DNA of 64,000 nucleotides from Rhizophagus irregularis (GCF_026210795.1 NC_089459.1:744001-808000); one strand, 5' to 3'; counted from the stretch's first letter, positions 14,190 to 26,692 are shown. A program made the numbers and translations. Notes: generated from the sequence alone by a model not told the origin.

Positions 14190-17131
14190 ATGAACCGATA
14201 CGTCACTATTCGTCCTTCTCTGAACCGATTATTTTTAGCAGGAATATTGATTATATGTAGTTTATGTGTTATACCCGTGATATCTCGATTTGCTACGTTT
14301 GGTAGTAAGCAAATTGCTTTTACAGGTCCTTTACTACCTCCACAAAGACAATTTCCTTTTACTGAAAGTAAAAAAAGTTTAGAAGAATTAGATCAAGAAT
14401 TATTTAATGATATTTTACCATCAGTCTCTCTTTATACAAATCGGGGAGTTAATTTACAAGTCAGCAATTTAATATCTTTGATTCTTTTTTACCAATTAAT
14501 GGAATTATATATATATTTGTAGTTCTTTTAATTATTTTTTTTTGTTTATAGACAACAAGTCTAACATGTAAAATGTGTCGTTCCATTGCTTCGAAAATTG
14601 GAGAAATTATGATGTTAAACGTTACCCAAACTATAGCAATCGAAGAAGGAATTCTTATCTGTACAGCGTTTAGAATTCAACCTTATCGCGTGGTAAATAA
14701 TTTACTAAGTGTAAACGATGTATTTTTTTTTTTATAAAATCATTATTTCCTAAAGGAAAAGGTTTATTTTCTAACTAGTGTGCAGAAATTTTGCCAAAAT
14801 TTGGACCATGGGCCATGACAGTTTTAGCAAATTCAGTATTTTCAGCAGATAATTTATGTTCAAAAGCTCATTTATGCCCTAAACTTGATCATCCTGAAAA
14901 ACCTGAATTGATTGATCTTCCACCCCCAAGATCTTCCGAATCTGTAGAACCTACTACCATCAAACCAAATGAATCATCTCAAGATGATGAAAAAATGTGG
15001 GTTGTCCATTTAAGTGACTGGCATTTCGATCCAGAATATTCTGAAGGGTATGAAGTTAATTGTGGTGAACCAGTTTGTTGTCGACCACCTAATGCTTTTG
15101 GTGATGAGGCAACAACTCCAGCTGGAAAATGGGGAGAATATAATTGCGGTAGGTGGTGATTAATCTGAAATCTTAATGAAGAATTATGTGACTAATTATT
15201 ATATTATTAGATGCTCCAAAGAGATTGATTGAAAGTATGTTGGAATTTATGCCTAACGTGGTACCGAAAATTGATTATATTTTATCAACTGGGTAATCAT
15301 TATTATATTATTATAAATTCGATTGTATTTTATTTTTATTTTTTTAACTTTACCTAACTTTTCCCGATCTTCCACGTGATTAGTGACTTACCCCCACATG
15401 GTATGTAAAAATTGATTTGGAGTATTATATTATTTAAACTTACCCTCATCTTACACTTTAAAGATGTTTGGGCTGAGACACAATCATCGATAAAGGAAAT
15501 AACAAATAAAACAGCGAATATTTGGCGTAAATTCTTTACATCAGCCCCATATTTTCCAATTATTGGAAATCATGAATCAGCACCTGTAAATTCATTTCCA
15601 ACATCATCTCTCGACGATGTTTCCTCGGTTTCTTGGTTATATGATACTTTATCATCACAATGGAATATTTGGTTGACTCATGATGAACGTCAATCTATTG
15701 AACAAAGAGGATTCTATTCAGCAAGAATACCCAATGATAATATGCGAATAATTGGATTAAATACTAATTTCTGGTATAAATTTAATTGGTGGATGCTTAT
15801 GAGACCAAAATCTGAATGGGACCCTGAAAATATGTTAAATTGGTTAATTAAAGAATTAGATGATGCAGAAAGGCTTGGAGAAAAAGTTTGGATTCTTGGG
15901 GTATATTTTAAAAAGAATTTTAAATGTTATTTTGCAATTTGTACGAGTTCACAAAATATAATATGTATTTGCATTATTAGCACATGATAGCTGTAAGTGG
16001 AGATGCATTCCCATCTTTTAATAGCTATTTCTCTCAAATAGTTGCAAGATATAAGGACATTATTGTTGGACAATTTTTCGGTAAATTTGAAAAAAAATCC
16101 TTAAGTATTTGATTCTCCATATATGTATAAGATGATCGAATTTATTTTTTATTTAACAGGACATACTCACTGGGATGAATTTCAAGTAATTTATGATTAT
16201 CATAATGGTAATGAACCGCGACCAGTTGGTGTCGGTTATATGGCACCTAGCGTAACAACATTTAGAAATGTGAATCCTGCTTTTAGGTAATTTTCTAATA
16301 ATTTATTATTATTATTATTAAAGATATATTATTTATTGTATATATTTTTATTTATTTAGAGTATATAAAATTCATAAGAAAACCAAGAAAATTTTAAATC
16401 ACTATACTTATTATTTGGATATTGAGGAAGCAAATCGTAAAAATAAACCTGAATGGAAATTATTATATGATGCTAAATCATTATATAAATTACAAGATTT
16501 TGAACCGCAGAGTTGGCATGGTAAATGAATTTTTTATATATTTGTATATGTATTTTATTAAAATTTTAAAAATTTTAAAATTTTATTACTATTGTGCTTT
16601 TTAAATTATTTAGATTTATCTGAAAAATTCTTAACTGATGATGATACGTATCAAACATTTAAGAAGACCGCTTCACGTAATCAGGCATTAAATAAATATG
16701 GATCATGCAATACATTTGAATCATCACAACAATGTAAAAAGCGAATTGTATGTAAACTTAGAAGCACATTTTCAGGACATGGACCATTTTCATCACATGA
16801 ATTGTGTAAAAAACAAATGTGGATACCACAATTACCCGAAGATTGGTTTTTAACAGCAACACTTGGTAAAAAAGTTAATGTATTTGTTGATATGGATAAA
16901 TTTGAAGGGGAAGAATATGGAGATGGAGATGGAAATATGAATGATGAAGATTATGGAGATAACTTAGATAGTTTATTTGAATCACAAGATGATAATGATA
17001 AATCTGGAGATGGTGAAAATGGAGATGATAATAAACCTGATGATGATATTACTATTGAAGGATTATCTAAAATTCTTGTTAGAATGGCTTTGGGATTGGT
17101 TTTAGGTGGCGATGATGCTATTTGTAGATAA
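14190..17131 (+). CDS. Acid sphingomyelinase-like phosphodiesterase (saposin B + metallophosphoesterase)
   Basis: Ten exons: 14190-14459, 14552-14692, 14779-15148, 15211-15292, 15384-15400, 15464-15900, 15981-16080, 16160-16286, 16360-16520, 16614-17131; 2223 nt, 740 aa. A signal anchor (LFLAGILIICSLCVIPVI, about 14-31) is followed by a saposin B domain with six cysteines (96, 99, about 126, 138, 164, 170). The calcineurin-like phosphoesterase motifs are intact: DWHFD (Asp217, His219), GDLPPHD (from 288), GNHE (328-331) and GHTHWDEF (473-480), the two-zinc site of acid sphingomyelinases. Exon 5 is a 17-nt micro-exon coding part of GDLPPH. The C-terminal 80 residues form an acidic Asp/Gly/Asn tail ending with a hydrophobic stretch. 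It probably acts in the secretory pathway or vacuole on phosphodiester lipids; the exact substrate is not determined. Confidence 0.93.
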
Positions 17132-18366
17132 ATTCTTGTAAACTTTATGTAGAATAAGTATGAAAATCGAGGAAATAGTGAATTTTATTTATTATTTGTT
17201 ACGTTTTAATTAACGTAAATTCTTTCCTGAAAGAATGTTTAAATACGAAAATTGAGTATTTTTATTTATTTATTTTATTTATTCTTTCTCTTATTTAAAA
17301 ATAAAGTGAGAATAGGACTTTACAAATGTTTTTTCTTTATAGAAATCACAATTTAGCTTAGTGCAACCATATTTAATGTAGATATACAAAATTATAACCA
17401 AACATAACGTTTATTGAAATTAATTAGAAATTTTTATAATCCTTTTTCCCTTTTCTACAAACACTTTTCCCTCTTATACAAATAATTAATATTATTCTTT
17501 TATATCTCAGTAATAATGATCATTGCCCGAAAAATTTTTGCTATAGCTTTTTTCATTAAGAACGATCAGGATCAGATTTATGATATAGTTATGAATAAAA
17601 CATGCCATATTTTACAATAATAACAGATCATATATCTTAGGCTCTTAGTATAATAACTATTGATCGAATTTTCAATGACAGTTCCCTAAAAATATTTCAA
17701 GATCATCCATTCATCCAGTTAACAGAGATAGCACTTTTGAAATAGTACGTAAAATTTTCTGTTTTCATTTCATTTAACTGTATAACCGTTAGCATAATTA
17801 AATTTCATATTTCGCGTTCTCATAAACAAAGTTAGATTTATTTTTTTTGGTCTTCATTAAGATCTTATCGGCTAAAAGATTTGACATCCTGATAAGAAAC
17901 ACAACTATTGAAATAGCATCTTCCTGACTGGCTTGTGAATGTAGTAAAGACTGATGAAGTTTACCATGATCCATTCGACCAAACAGAATTATTATTGTCT
18001 GAAGTTCTACAGAAAATTTTGTTAAAGTAAAAAATAGTACAAAATAAGATATTTGAACGATATTACGAAACTTTCTATCAAGTCAAGTCAAACGCATTGA
18101 CTAAGGTAGTATCCTAAAGAGGGTAGGGTTACTTATCAAATGAAACTCATATAGTCAATTTTTCCCGTGAAATAGATCATAAATTATTTTGAGTTCTTCC
18201 TATCTACGGAAAATTCGATGCTTGATGGTAATTGAAATTTCGTCCGGATTATAAAGTAGAAATGCATATCCCATAAAAATAATCGAAACCACGCATTTCC
18301 GCTTTCGTTTTCTCGGTACAAATATTAGAGCATGATATCCTAAATAAAAGAATAAAAATAAATGAG
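17132..18366. other. Gene-free interval after the sphingomyelinase-like gene
   Basis: About 1.2 kb of AT-rich DNA, with the 3' end of the preceding gene and no convincing frame on either strand. I saw no clear inverted-repeat element here. Confidence 0.4.
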
Positions 18367-19040
18367 ATGAATGATAAAATTATCTTGGAAAGTTTGACTT
18401 ATTTTAAGTTTCAAAAGGATCTGGAAGTAAAAGACCAATTGGAGAAAGAGAAGTCAGAGCAGAAGAGTCCGCGTCAAAAAGAAAAGAATTTTATTCGAAC
18501 GGCAAGAAGGAATTCATCGTTCGGATCGGCAAATTCGGACATGATTCAAGACCGTCACGGATGGGCTTTGGATGGACTCATAGAAAAGGAGGCGAATATG
18601 AACAAAGAAATAATAAATCCTTCGGTTGAACCTGAGGAAGTAAAGATTGTCGTCTCTCAGGAACGACCAGCAATCACGTGATCTTGAGGATGAGTTTGAG
18701 TGATATAAGTAATGACGATGTTCCGGATGAATAGACAAATCGACCCATTTACAACCTCCTAAAAAAACCAAGGAACTCCCTGACGGAAGACGACGTGATT
18801 GATTACTTAAATGAATGTAGAGCGGAGATATTTCACAAGATGGAGTACACGGAACAATATGATCGCAACGTTTGGAACATGTTAATAAATCAGTTAGTAG
18901 ATGACACATCTCATTCAAACGTAATCCCAACAAAAGAAGCGATCAAAGAATTCGATGATAACAATAAGATGATGAATGAACGTCTTGCCAAAGAAGATAA
19001 ACGACTACAGCACCGGAAAGGACAAGGCCGGTTAAAGTAA
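18367..19040 (+). pseudogene. Uncharacterised charged protein gene or relic, two exons
   Basis: Two frames join in phase through a possible 95-bp intron: exon 18367-18639 (donor GTAAAG) and exon 18735-19040, giving 192 aa. The sequence is highly charged with a possible coiled coil (QKDLEVKDQLEKEKSEQK near the start; EFDDNNKMMNERLAKEDKR at the end). The DNA is visibly richer in G and C than the flanks, as in transposon-derived genes. Without the intron the frame is broken by a stop, so this may be a decayed gene. I do not recognise the family. Confidence 0.35.
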
Positions 19041-19474
19041 AGAAAATAGAGGCAAAGAAATAGTATTATCGTGTTTAGGAAGGTAAGTTTTTTTAGGATA
19101 GTCTTGTATGTGGGTTTTTTGCTAAAATCGTAGATAGTAAATTTTTTACATTAAATGTACGTGGAGTACCACGATATTAAATTAACTAGCAAAATAACCA
19201 TTACGTTTTTTTTTTATGTTTTTGGAGCGGTTAATTTAAATTTTGGGTTCAATAGTAAAAAGGGGATAACTGTTAGTTTAACAATAGACTGACTAAAGGA
19301 GAGGATCGGCTTACTTTGTTCGTAGTTAGGAAGAATAACAAAGGGAGGTATCTATTCCATCTATTCGATGTACATAAATGTAGTTGTATAATTTTTTTTT
19401 TTGTATTAGTTCTGCATCTATTACAAATAAATTGTTAACGCTTACCATTAAAATAAAATAAAATTATCCTATTC
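19041..19474. other. Spacer between two GC-richer relics
   Basis: 434 bp with poly-T tracts and no supported feature. Confidence 0.3.
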
Positions 19475-19933
19475 CTAAGTAAACTTGTCCGGAATTTTCA
19501 TCACTATTATTTCGTATTCAGACCTTCGTGTTGATTTCTTATTCGTAACATCTCTTACAATATAATTGATCGCAAGATCGCAATATAGATAATTGTATTG
19601 CTCTATCCACGTTTTTAGCCTGATTAAAATTTCAGCCACACAACGCTCGTCGGGAGTCAAATCACGTGTGAATAATGGGATAGTATCTCAATTTCAATGT
19701 TGTACTATACTTTACCAACTGCAATACGATGAGAACGGGCCTCTTTACATTCTTTAGCGAAGTTTTCACATTTATATCTCTGATGCCTTGCTTGATCATG
19801 TTGAGGAAGTCACGTAATCACGTCTAAAATTCTTATATTTGTTCATATAATTCTCCTGCATAAGTTTCGAATTTTCCCACAAAAAAGTGATAAGTTTTTC
19901 TGTATCATTTTTTAATATCGTCCGCTAACGTTA
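19475..19933 (-). pseudogene. Decayed coding segment, unknown family
   Basis: Reading the minus strand from an acceptor-like CTAACGTTAG at about 19934, coding-looking segments appear in changing frames: LITFLWENSKLMQENY, then HQRYKCENFAKECKEARSHR, then LTPDERCVAEILIRLKTWIE continuing to a stop at 19475. Two frame changes and an in-frame stop lie between them, which suggests a relic, although unrecognised introns are possible. G+C is higher than in neighbouring non-coding DNA. Function unknown. Confidence 0.35.
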
Positions 19934-20420
19934 GGCGAATTATTTCGGTTGTAATAGTGGTAAAAGCGGAAGTAAATTTTTTTTTAAAACTCACGATAAT
20001 TAATCAATATTATCTAATGGAGGAATGTTACTTTATCAGGATTAGTGTATATTTATTTTATCAGACTTACAAGAGAACTTTCAATAATGGCATCATTAAA
20101 GTAAAAAAATTAAAATAATGCAGAATTATGGCGAACAATATCTAAGATTGTACTATGCACACTTTTTTTTTATTCGTTGCTTGATTATTGATTACAATTT
20201 TCAATTATTTTCAAAGTTTAATTAAATAAAATACGATGTCAATTAATAACGCTTCTTCCTTAAATTCATGATTTTCTCGCATTTAGCTGAGGAAATGTAT
20301 TTTTGAATATTAGTATTTCTGCTGATGTGAAAATCTGAGATATTCCGGAAAATCTAGAAAATTAAAATCTGCAGACATGTAATACTTAATTGTCTCATCA
20401 TAATCCAAGGATTTTTTTCT
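19934..20420. other. Gene-free interval
   Basis: About 490 bp of AT-rich DNA with no supported feature. Confidence 0.3.
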
Positions 20421-20760
20421 TCACAACTTGCTTCCAAACAATCTGCCAAATGATAGCAACCATAGAACCCCATTCATAGCAATTAAAAAAAGAAAACCAA
20501 GAGGAAGCTCTCCAATGATCTGATGATCGAAGTTATGTCTTTTAATAAGCTCCACCTCAAACGTAGGACAATCTTCTGAAAATTCATGCTCATATAGTAA
20601 TATACCCTATTACTTATTATAAATTTTATATTAAAATTTTTATAACTACCTTACTATTGGAGACTCATTATAAATAGGGTGAAATTTACTTGTTATTCTT
20701 TCATAGAAATAAAAATTAAATCATACACTTTAAAATTCTTATCGAAATTGCTATCCACAT
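20421..20760 (-). CDS. Small membrane protein, three exons (tentative)
   Basis: Exons 20760-20729, 20697-20655 and 20606-20421 join in phase (261 nt, 86 aa), with introns of 31 and 48 bp. The strongest part is the last exon, 61 codons with a polar segment (YEHEFSEDCPTFEVELIKRH) and a C-terminal membrane span (LPLGFLFLIAMNGVLWLL) ending SFGRLFGSKL. The codon quality of this exon is unlike the surrounding AT-rich DNA. The first exon and its 31-bp intron are weak, so the true start may differ. I do not recognise the protein. Confidence 0.38.
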
Positions 20761-21380
20761 CCGGGATTTAACTATACTGAAACGATTATCTATTCACTTA
20801 TGTTACAGTGTGAATGCATCGGAAAATTTTAAGTCCGAACTATAATACTTTCCCACGATTAAAATTAGGTACCTTGAAAAAAAAAAGATTTTAGAGAACG
20901 TGATATTGATTATGTAATTGTTATATTACAAATGAAATGACTAAATAAATACATACGATTTTCTTATGACCAATAAAGAGTGTGCACGGTAAGATGTTGT
21001 TTTTAGATAATTATATTCCGTAATTAGTATTTCCGCTTTTAGTTCTTTCGTTATTAGATGGTCTTACGAGGTAAGTAACTTTATTGTTTACTCGATACAC
21101 TTGCTAATCTTAATAGCATATGATAGGCTATCGCTGAAATGCCGGTGCGTTCAATGTCAACGTGGTGATAAACTTTAGGATTTATCCACACTTAATAAAA
21201 AACCTTACGAAACCCTATGCGTAACCCCTTGCGGTTGAAACAACCATTCTACTCTTATTTTTCCAGTGATTATTTTGTTTACTTCCTTTTTAAATTAAAA
21301 AAAAAAAAGGTTTATTAAATTATAAAATTTCATGGTTTTGTTTTTAGCAGTCTTTTAACTTTGTTAAAGAGTGGGGGAAA
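20761..21380. other. Gene-free interval
   Basis: 620 bp, AT-rich, probably containing 5' regions of the flanking tentative small genes. Nothing specific was recognised. Confidence 0.3.
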
Positions 21381-21594
21381 ATGTCACGTGGAAGTGTTTT
21401 CGCAGGAACAAAAGAGTTCGACGAAGGTTAGTTTAAACAACAAATTATTATTTCAATATATAATATAATGTATTTTATTTATTTATTTATTTATTTTTTT
21501 AAATAAAAAAAGATGGTTCGGGAATTTACAAACCTGATTCTGATTTCTGGGAAAGTGAAAAAAAAAACATTTCCAAGAACCTTTGGCTCACATA
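21381..21594 (+). CDS. Tentative short two-exon ORF (42 aa)
   Basis: ATG at 21381 (MSRGSVFAGTKEFDE), donor GTTAGT at about 21427, acceptor at about 21513, then DGSGIYKPDSDFWESEKK and a stop near 21594. It joins in phase. A ten-base A run in exon 2 makes the frame sensitive to a single base error; in the next frame the tail reads FPRTFGSHK. A long polypyrimidine tract follows. Function unknown. Confidence 0.3.
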
Positions 21595-21611
21595 AATAAT
21601 GTTTGTACAAT

Positions 21612-21673
21612 ACTTTTTCTTTCTTTCTTTCTTCTTTTCTTTTTTCTTTTTCTTTTTTCTTTTTTTTTTTGAG
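21612..21673. repeat. Polypyrimidine (CTTT)n-like tract
   Basis: About 60 bases of almost pure T and C, made of CTTT and CTTTTTT units. A simple repeat prone to slippage. Confidence 0.7.
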
Positions 21674-23140
21674 GAATTTTAGAATTTTTTTTTCTTTTTT
21701 TTATGTTATCCGTTATTTGTTACTGTTATTATCTTTTAAAGTAAAATAAGAATCTAGCCTATAATTAATTAGCTCATCTGTGATGCTGTGTAACTGTGTC
21801 AGATGGGTTATACAATTATGGGTTGTAATATAATCGAATAAGGTAATAATTGAAAGGGCTATATATACAATGAATTTCATAACTCTATCCAATAACAATG
21901 CCAAGAGAAAAAATTTTCTTTGTTTCTTTGTTCTAATAAACTGCGCAAAAAAAATAATTTGTGATTACAAATTAACAAAAAATCTAAAAGAAAAATACAA
22001 GATTTGATCAGGAGATATACAAGCAAAAAAAAAATATATATATATATTTTTAGTTAATAAAATTATGCATTGATAATATTATTTTGTAATACGACACTTT
22101 CTGAATGAAGTGATCTTTAACTATGGTTTTCCCATCTTCCCCAAGAATTTTGAATTTTGTTAAGAAATGCTCTTAAATTTGATAATCTTTCACTAAAAAT
22201 ACAACATAGACTTTTCTTTTTTTAGAATTCCTAATTTGTGAACACGAACACTACATTAATATTTATTTATTTTGATTTATTCGAATTTAACATTCCAAAT
22301 TTGTTTAGTGATTTCAAGTTTTTAGGAATAATTAATATATGAAGATCAATCATTATATTTGTTTTTTTTCTTTGTTAAAATAACTTATATGTTTGAACCA
22401 ATCTAATAAACTATTTCAAAAATGTGGTAACGAATTTGTTTATGATAATTGTAATCATAGTAAGTACTGCGTACTTAAAAGAAAACAAACAATTCATACG
22501 CACATTGATAATGCAAATGCACTCGAATGATCATTCAACGCCAGCTAATTTTGTTCGGACTTTTAATTACGAATAACATAGTTTGTATAATAATAAAAAA
22601 AAATTTTTTTTTTTTGGGAAATTTTTAAATACTTTTTTTATTTCCAAAATAAAAAAAAAACTAACTACCAAAATGTACGATTACAAGGCTGCTTGTACTC
22701 ACGCATTGCATATATATTTGTTTTTAAAAATTCTATTTAGAAGTTTTTTTCAGTTTTCTGGATGATTCCACTGTACTTTCTGCTGTACGTGTTGCGAAAA
22801 AGTAAGCCTGATCAAGGAATTACATTCTTTTTTCCGTTATTCTGAATAGAAATAACTATACATAGATAGTAATTCCAACAAAGAGATCGCTAACAGAACT
22901 ATTGTATTACGTAAGGTTATTTTATCCCCAATTTGTATAAATTCTCAAATTTCTTCCATAAAAAAAAGAGAAAAAAACTATGACGGGAGTTGTCGCAATT
23001 CGTTTCTTACTTATATTTCCTTTCATTATTTTTTTTGATTTCTTATTTGTCAACCAAGCATTTATGTTCCATACATTATATCTCTTTATTTCACTCCGTT
23101 TATAATTATCTATTAAATTCAATTTCATATCCAAAAAAAA
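21674..23140. other. Gene-free interval upstream of the Myb-type gene
   Basis: About 1.5 kb of AT-rich DNA with poly-A/T runs. The open frames are short and compositionally spurious. It should include the promoter of the gene starting at 23141. Confidence 0.35.
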
Positions 23141-24193
23141 ATGCTGCCTTGTAGAAAAAAGGAACTAATGACTACTTCAACAGATGTAACTGTAGTTCGT
23201 GGTGGGGCATACACCAAAGAGGTATGTCAAAAAAGACACAAGATCAGATCGAAAAAAATTATTCCGATCGCGAATATAATTCTTTTATTCTTTTTATTTT
23301 TAAATCAAAGGAAGATAATCGAATTCTCGAATTATATGAAATATATTCAACAGAAAATAATAAATGGAAATTGATTGCAAGTGAATTAAAAAGAGGTCAT
23401 AAGAGTGTACGTGAAAGGTAAGCCTTTTATTATATTAAAAAAAAAAACTTTTATACCTATATTATTTTTCTTACCTTATTATTTTTCTTACCTATATTTT
23501 TCTTACCTATATTATTTTTCTTACCTCTCTTATTAACATCGTTTAGATATGTAAATCATCTGGACCCTACTAGTGCGTATATTTTTTCTTTGATCGATAT
23601 ATAACTTAATTACACTATGTACCGATACTGTTGTTTTGGGGAAAAATATATCGGTATATCAAATTATCGTTACATTTACCGTCATCAGTGAATCATAATG
23701 CGGGCCAAATAAAATTTTTGCCAGCATTATGCAAACTCCACTCCCGGCCAAATTTATAGTGTTTGCCCGAATTAATACAGTGTAACCTAAATCTTACTAT
23801 GTATTAATTATAAAGGAGCAAAGAAAAGTATCGGTACATGTTACATCGTGAAACTATATATAATATCGGTATATAGGATATCGGTACATAGAGGTGTGAC
23901 TGTATTTTACGTTTATTTTACACGAAATAATTAATTATTTATCATTCATTATAGTCGATAAATCCGATTTAACAATTCAAGAAAAACATAAGATTGATAG
24001 ACTTCAAAGCATTTATATGAAGAAATGGGCAGAACTAGCTAAGGCACTGTCTAATAATCGAAAAGATGGAAGGAGAACAGAGCTTCAAGTTAAAAATTAT
24101 TGGAACAGTAAACATCGAACTAATAATCGTAATAAGAATAAAAGTTATGAACGCATTAGCGACCAGATGAGGTTGAAAAAAATTTTGAATTAA
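23141..24193 (+). CDS. Myb/SANT-type DNA-binding protein
   Basis: Four exons: 23141-23221, 23311-23417, 23547-23572, 23955-24193; 453 nt, 150 aa. Repeat 1 starts AYTKEEDNRILELY, continues NNKWKLIASELK and ends SVRERYVNHLDP, which are the tryptophan-cluster and recognition-helix signatures of Myb. Repeat 2 has KKWAELAKALS followed by LQVKNYWNSKHR, again the third-helix signature, and a basic tail. The first tryptophan of repeat 1 is replaced by Tyr. It is probably a nuclear transcription factor; targets unknown. Intron 3 (23573-23954, 382 bp) is long only because it contains a mariner-type element. Splice sites GTATGT, GTAAGC and GTGCGT were chosen to restore the Myb consensus. Confidence 0.82.
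23613..23902. mobile_element. Mariner-type MITE inside Myb-gene intron 3
   Basis: Flanked by TA (23611-23612, 23903-23904). The right end reversed is CAGTCACACCTCTATGTACC; the left end is CACTATGTACCGATA, the same sequence lacking nine bases after CA. It shares ends with the larger element at 26174-26692. No coding frame. Confidence 0.6.
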
Positions 24194-25026
24194 AATTTAT
24201 ACATTTATAATGCGGAAGTATAAAATTATGTTATAATAAGATTTCTAAGAATTATTTTAAGATTTTGTATGTATATTCCCCAATTTGTTAAATTTCATAT
24301 ATCGAATAAAAAATATTACAATGTGTAGTTATTTATGAAGTCACGTGCACATATAAATCCATAAATAGAAATGGATACTATCATAAAACGTGGTAAATTT
24401 TATTGATATGATAATCAGAAAACCCATCTAAGTATAATGTTTTGCATTGTTCTATATTTCTTTTTAAACATTTAGATTTATTATATATTCAGCTTCCTTT
24501 ATTTCTTTTGGATTATAAATCTTCAGTTTTTGGATTATTTATATATCTGATTTCTTCATTTTATCCAAATTTTATTTCAAATTAGGAGAAACCAGATTTA
24601 AATCTGAAAGGTCTAATACCATTTCCAAGTTCCTACCTTTAATAAATAAACTTACAAAATGATATATTGATATTGTCCTTTGATAATAATACCATTTGAT
24701 TTAATATATACAGTATTTTAACTTAATTTTAAGCTTTAAAATTTGAAAATTTACTATAGTATTTTAAAAATAAACTTGTATATATAATTTTTTTTAAAAA
24801 AATGCATTTTATTATTAGTTTTATAACAAAAACTACAAATAGTAATACATATAATAAAATTGCCTGCTAAAATTAATTTTAATATTTTGACATATATAAA
24901 ATTGTAAAAATAATATTAAATTGAAAATTTCAAAGTTTATGTAGGATATTTGAATACAGGTCATGTGAAATATAATAACACCAATATTACACCCTATTAC
25001 TTTTTCTATGTAATATATGTATTTTA
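24194..25026. other. AT-rich intergenic DNA
   Basis: About 830 bp after the Myb-type gene with no supported gene or defined element. Confidence 0.3.
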
Positions 25027-25182
25027 GTTACTTAAGGCATCAAAGGGGATTTTGAATACCGTTTTTGACTTATATATGAAAAACTGTTTTTGCTGATCAT
25101 TTTCTAAATTTTTTTGGCAAAATCAATTATTCATAGGTAAAGTCAAAACTGACATTAAAAGCACCTTTGATGCTTTAGGTAC
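25027..25182. mobile_element. TA-flanked MITE (156 bp)
   Basis: Ends GTTACTTAAGGCATCAAAGG and, reversed, GTACCTAAAGCATCAAAGG, with TA on both sides (25025-25026, 25183-25184). The inverted match continues inward for about 50 bp. Non-coding; the TA duplication fits a Tc1/mariner-mobilised element. Confidence 0.65.
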
Positions 25183-25843
25183 TAATTTTGAAGTTTATAT
25201 TATTAGTCAAAATGGCAATAATCACATGATCCATGTTCAAACATTCTGTGTTCAAATAGAAATTGCCTATTAAATTATATATAAAACTCCACTGTAGAAA
25301 TGCATAACTCTAAAATTAATTTTTATAGTAAAGCTATATTTTGCTAAAATCTGAAATCTGAAATTATCTTTTATAGTAAACAACTTAATCTATTTAATAA
25401 TCAAAATTGTATTTAAAATTATTTGAATTCTTCAACTTAAAATATATTAAATTGTATAATTACTTTTTTTTATATAAAAAATATTTCAAATTTGAAATTC
25501 TTACCAAAATTACATTTTTTAAAAAATCAATTTTAAAGCAAAACTTAAAATTCTATATAAGTACTTAAATTACTAGTAACTTTATAATCTAATAACCTAA
25601 TGGTAATTTCATAACCTAATAATATAATCTAATGATAACTTCATAATCTAATATTATATATAATCTATTAATATATTAAATTTTTTTGTGTATGATCATC
25701 ACGTTTATACTACTATTTTATGTGTATGTAACAGTAACATTTAGACTACTAATTTATGCGGTGTGCAATTATATATATAATGTGTAAGTTGTGACGTATA
25801 TGTTCGTGTGATGAGTGTTTTATGTGTATTTCTACGTGTAATC
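25183..25843. other. AT-rich DNA with imperfect short tandem repeats
   Basis: No gene is visible. At about 25575-25680 the motif taatctaat / cataatctaat recurs imperfectly. Confidence 0.35.
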
Positions 25844-26020
25844 TATACATGCCATCCAAATTATTTTGGGCTGCCATAATTATAAGTAAAATCCCAAATT
25901 CAATTATGACATCCCAAATTATTTTGGCACTTTACATAGTAAATTATATATAAATTGAATGAATTACGACATCCCAAATTATAATTATGGCATCCCAAAA
26001 TAATTTGGGCAGCATGTATA
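25844..26020. mobile_element. hAT-type MITE, copy A (177 bp)
   Basis: Near-palindromic element beginning TATACATGCCATCC and ending GGGCAGCATGTATA, flanked by a perfect 8-bp duplication GTGTAATC (25836-25843 and 26021-26028). Internal CCCAAATTATTTTGGG-type palindromes repeat. An 8-bp target duplication fits the hAT superfamily. A second copy of the same length is at 32865-33041. Confidence 0.85.
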
Positions 26021-26173
26021 GTGTAATCTGTAAACGTGTTTTTAAAAGATAAATTATATTTAGTATGCATTATTTTACATGTTGTATATTTAATAAAGAA
26101 GTTTTAATTTCATTGAATGTTAACAGAATGTTGTATATTTAATAAAAATATGCATTATTTTACATGTTATATA

Positions 26174-26692
26174 CAGTCAAATCTCTATGTACCAATTCCC
26201 AGTGTACCGATAATTTCCTGTACCGATAAATTTTCATTGTCCCATTTCACGTATAATAAAAAACTGCGTTATATCGATATTGTATATAATTTCACAATGT
26301 AACGTATACCAATACTTTTTCTTGGTCCCTTTATAATAATATATATTAAGATATACTGATATTTTAGCTACACTAGTATTAATTTAGGCCAGCATTATAA
26401 AGTTGACCCAAGTAAAAGATTTAATTTGAATTCTTTTGCAGTTTATTTTGCCAAAATTTAATTATTTTAGCCCATTAATCAGGTGGTATTTATCTGCATT
26501 ATGTTACTCGTAATATATTTAATGTGTTGATATTGTTCTCAATTAGAAGCATCGGTATCAAGATTTGACTATTCCGCTAATCTGATAATAAATGTGATTT
26601 ACAATATAATATACAGTAATTGTGTACTGATAATTCAATATACCGATACTTTTTTTCTAAAACAACCTCATTGGTACATAGAGATTTGACTG
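26174..26692. mobile_element. Mariner-type non-autonomous element (519 bp)
   Basis: TA at 26172-26173 and 26693-26694. Ends CAGTCAAATCTCTATGTACC and, reversed, CAGTCAAATCTCTATGTACC (identical over 20 bases). The interior carries further CCGATA/TATCGG motifs in inverted order and no transposase frame. It is related to the shorter element in the Myb-gene intron. Confidence 0.75.
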
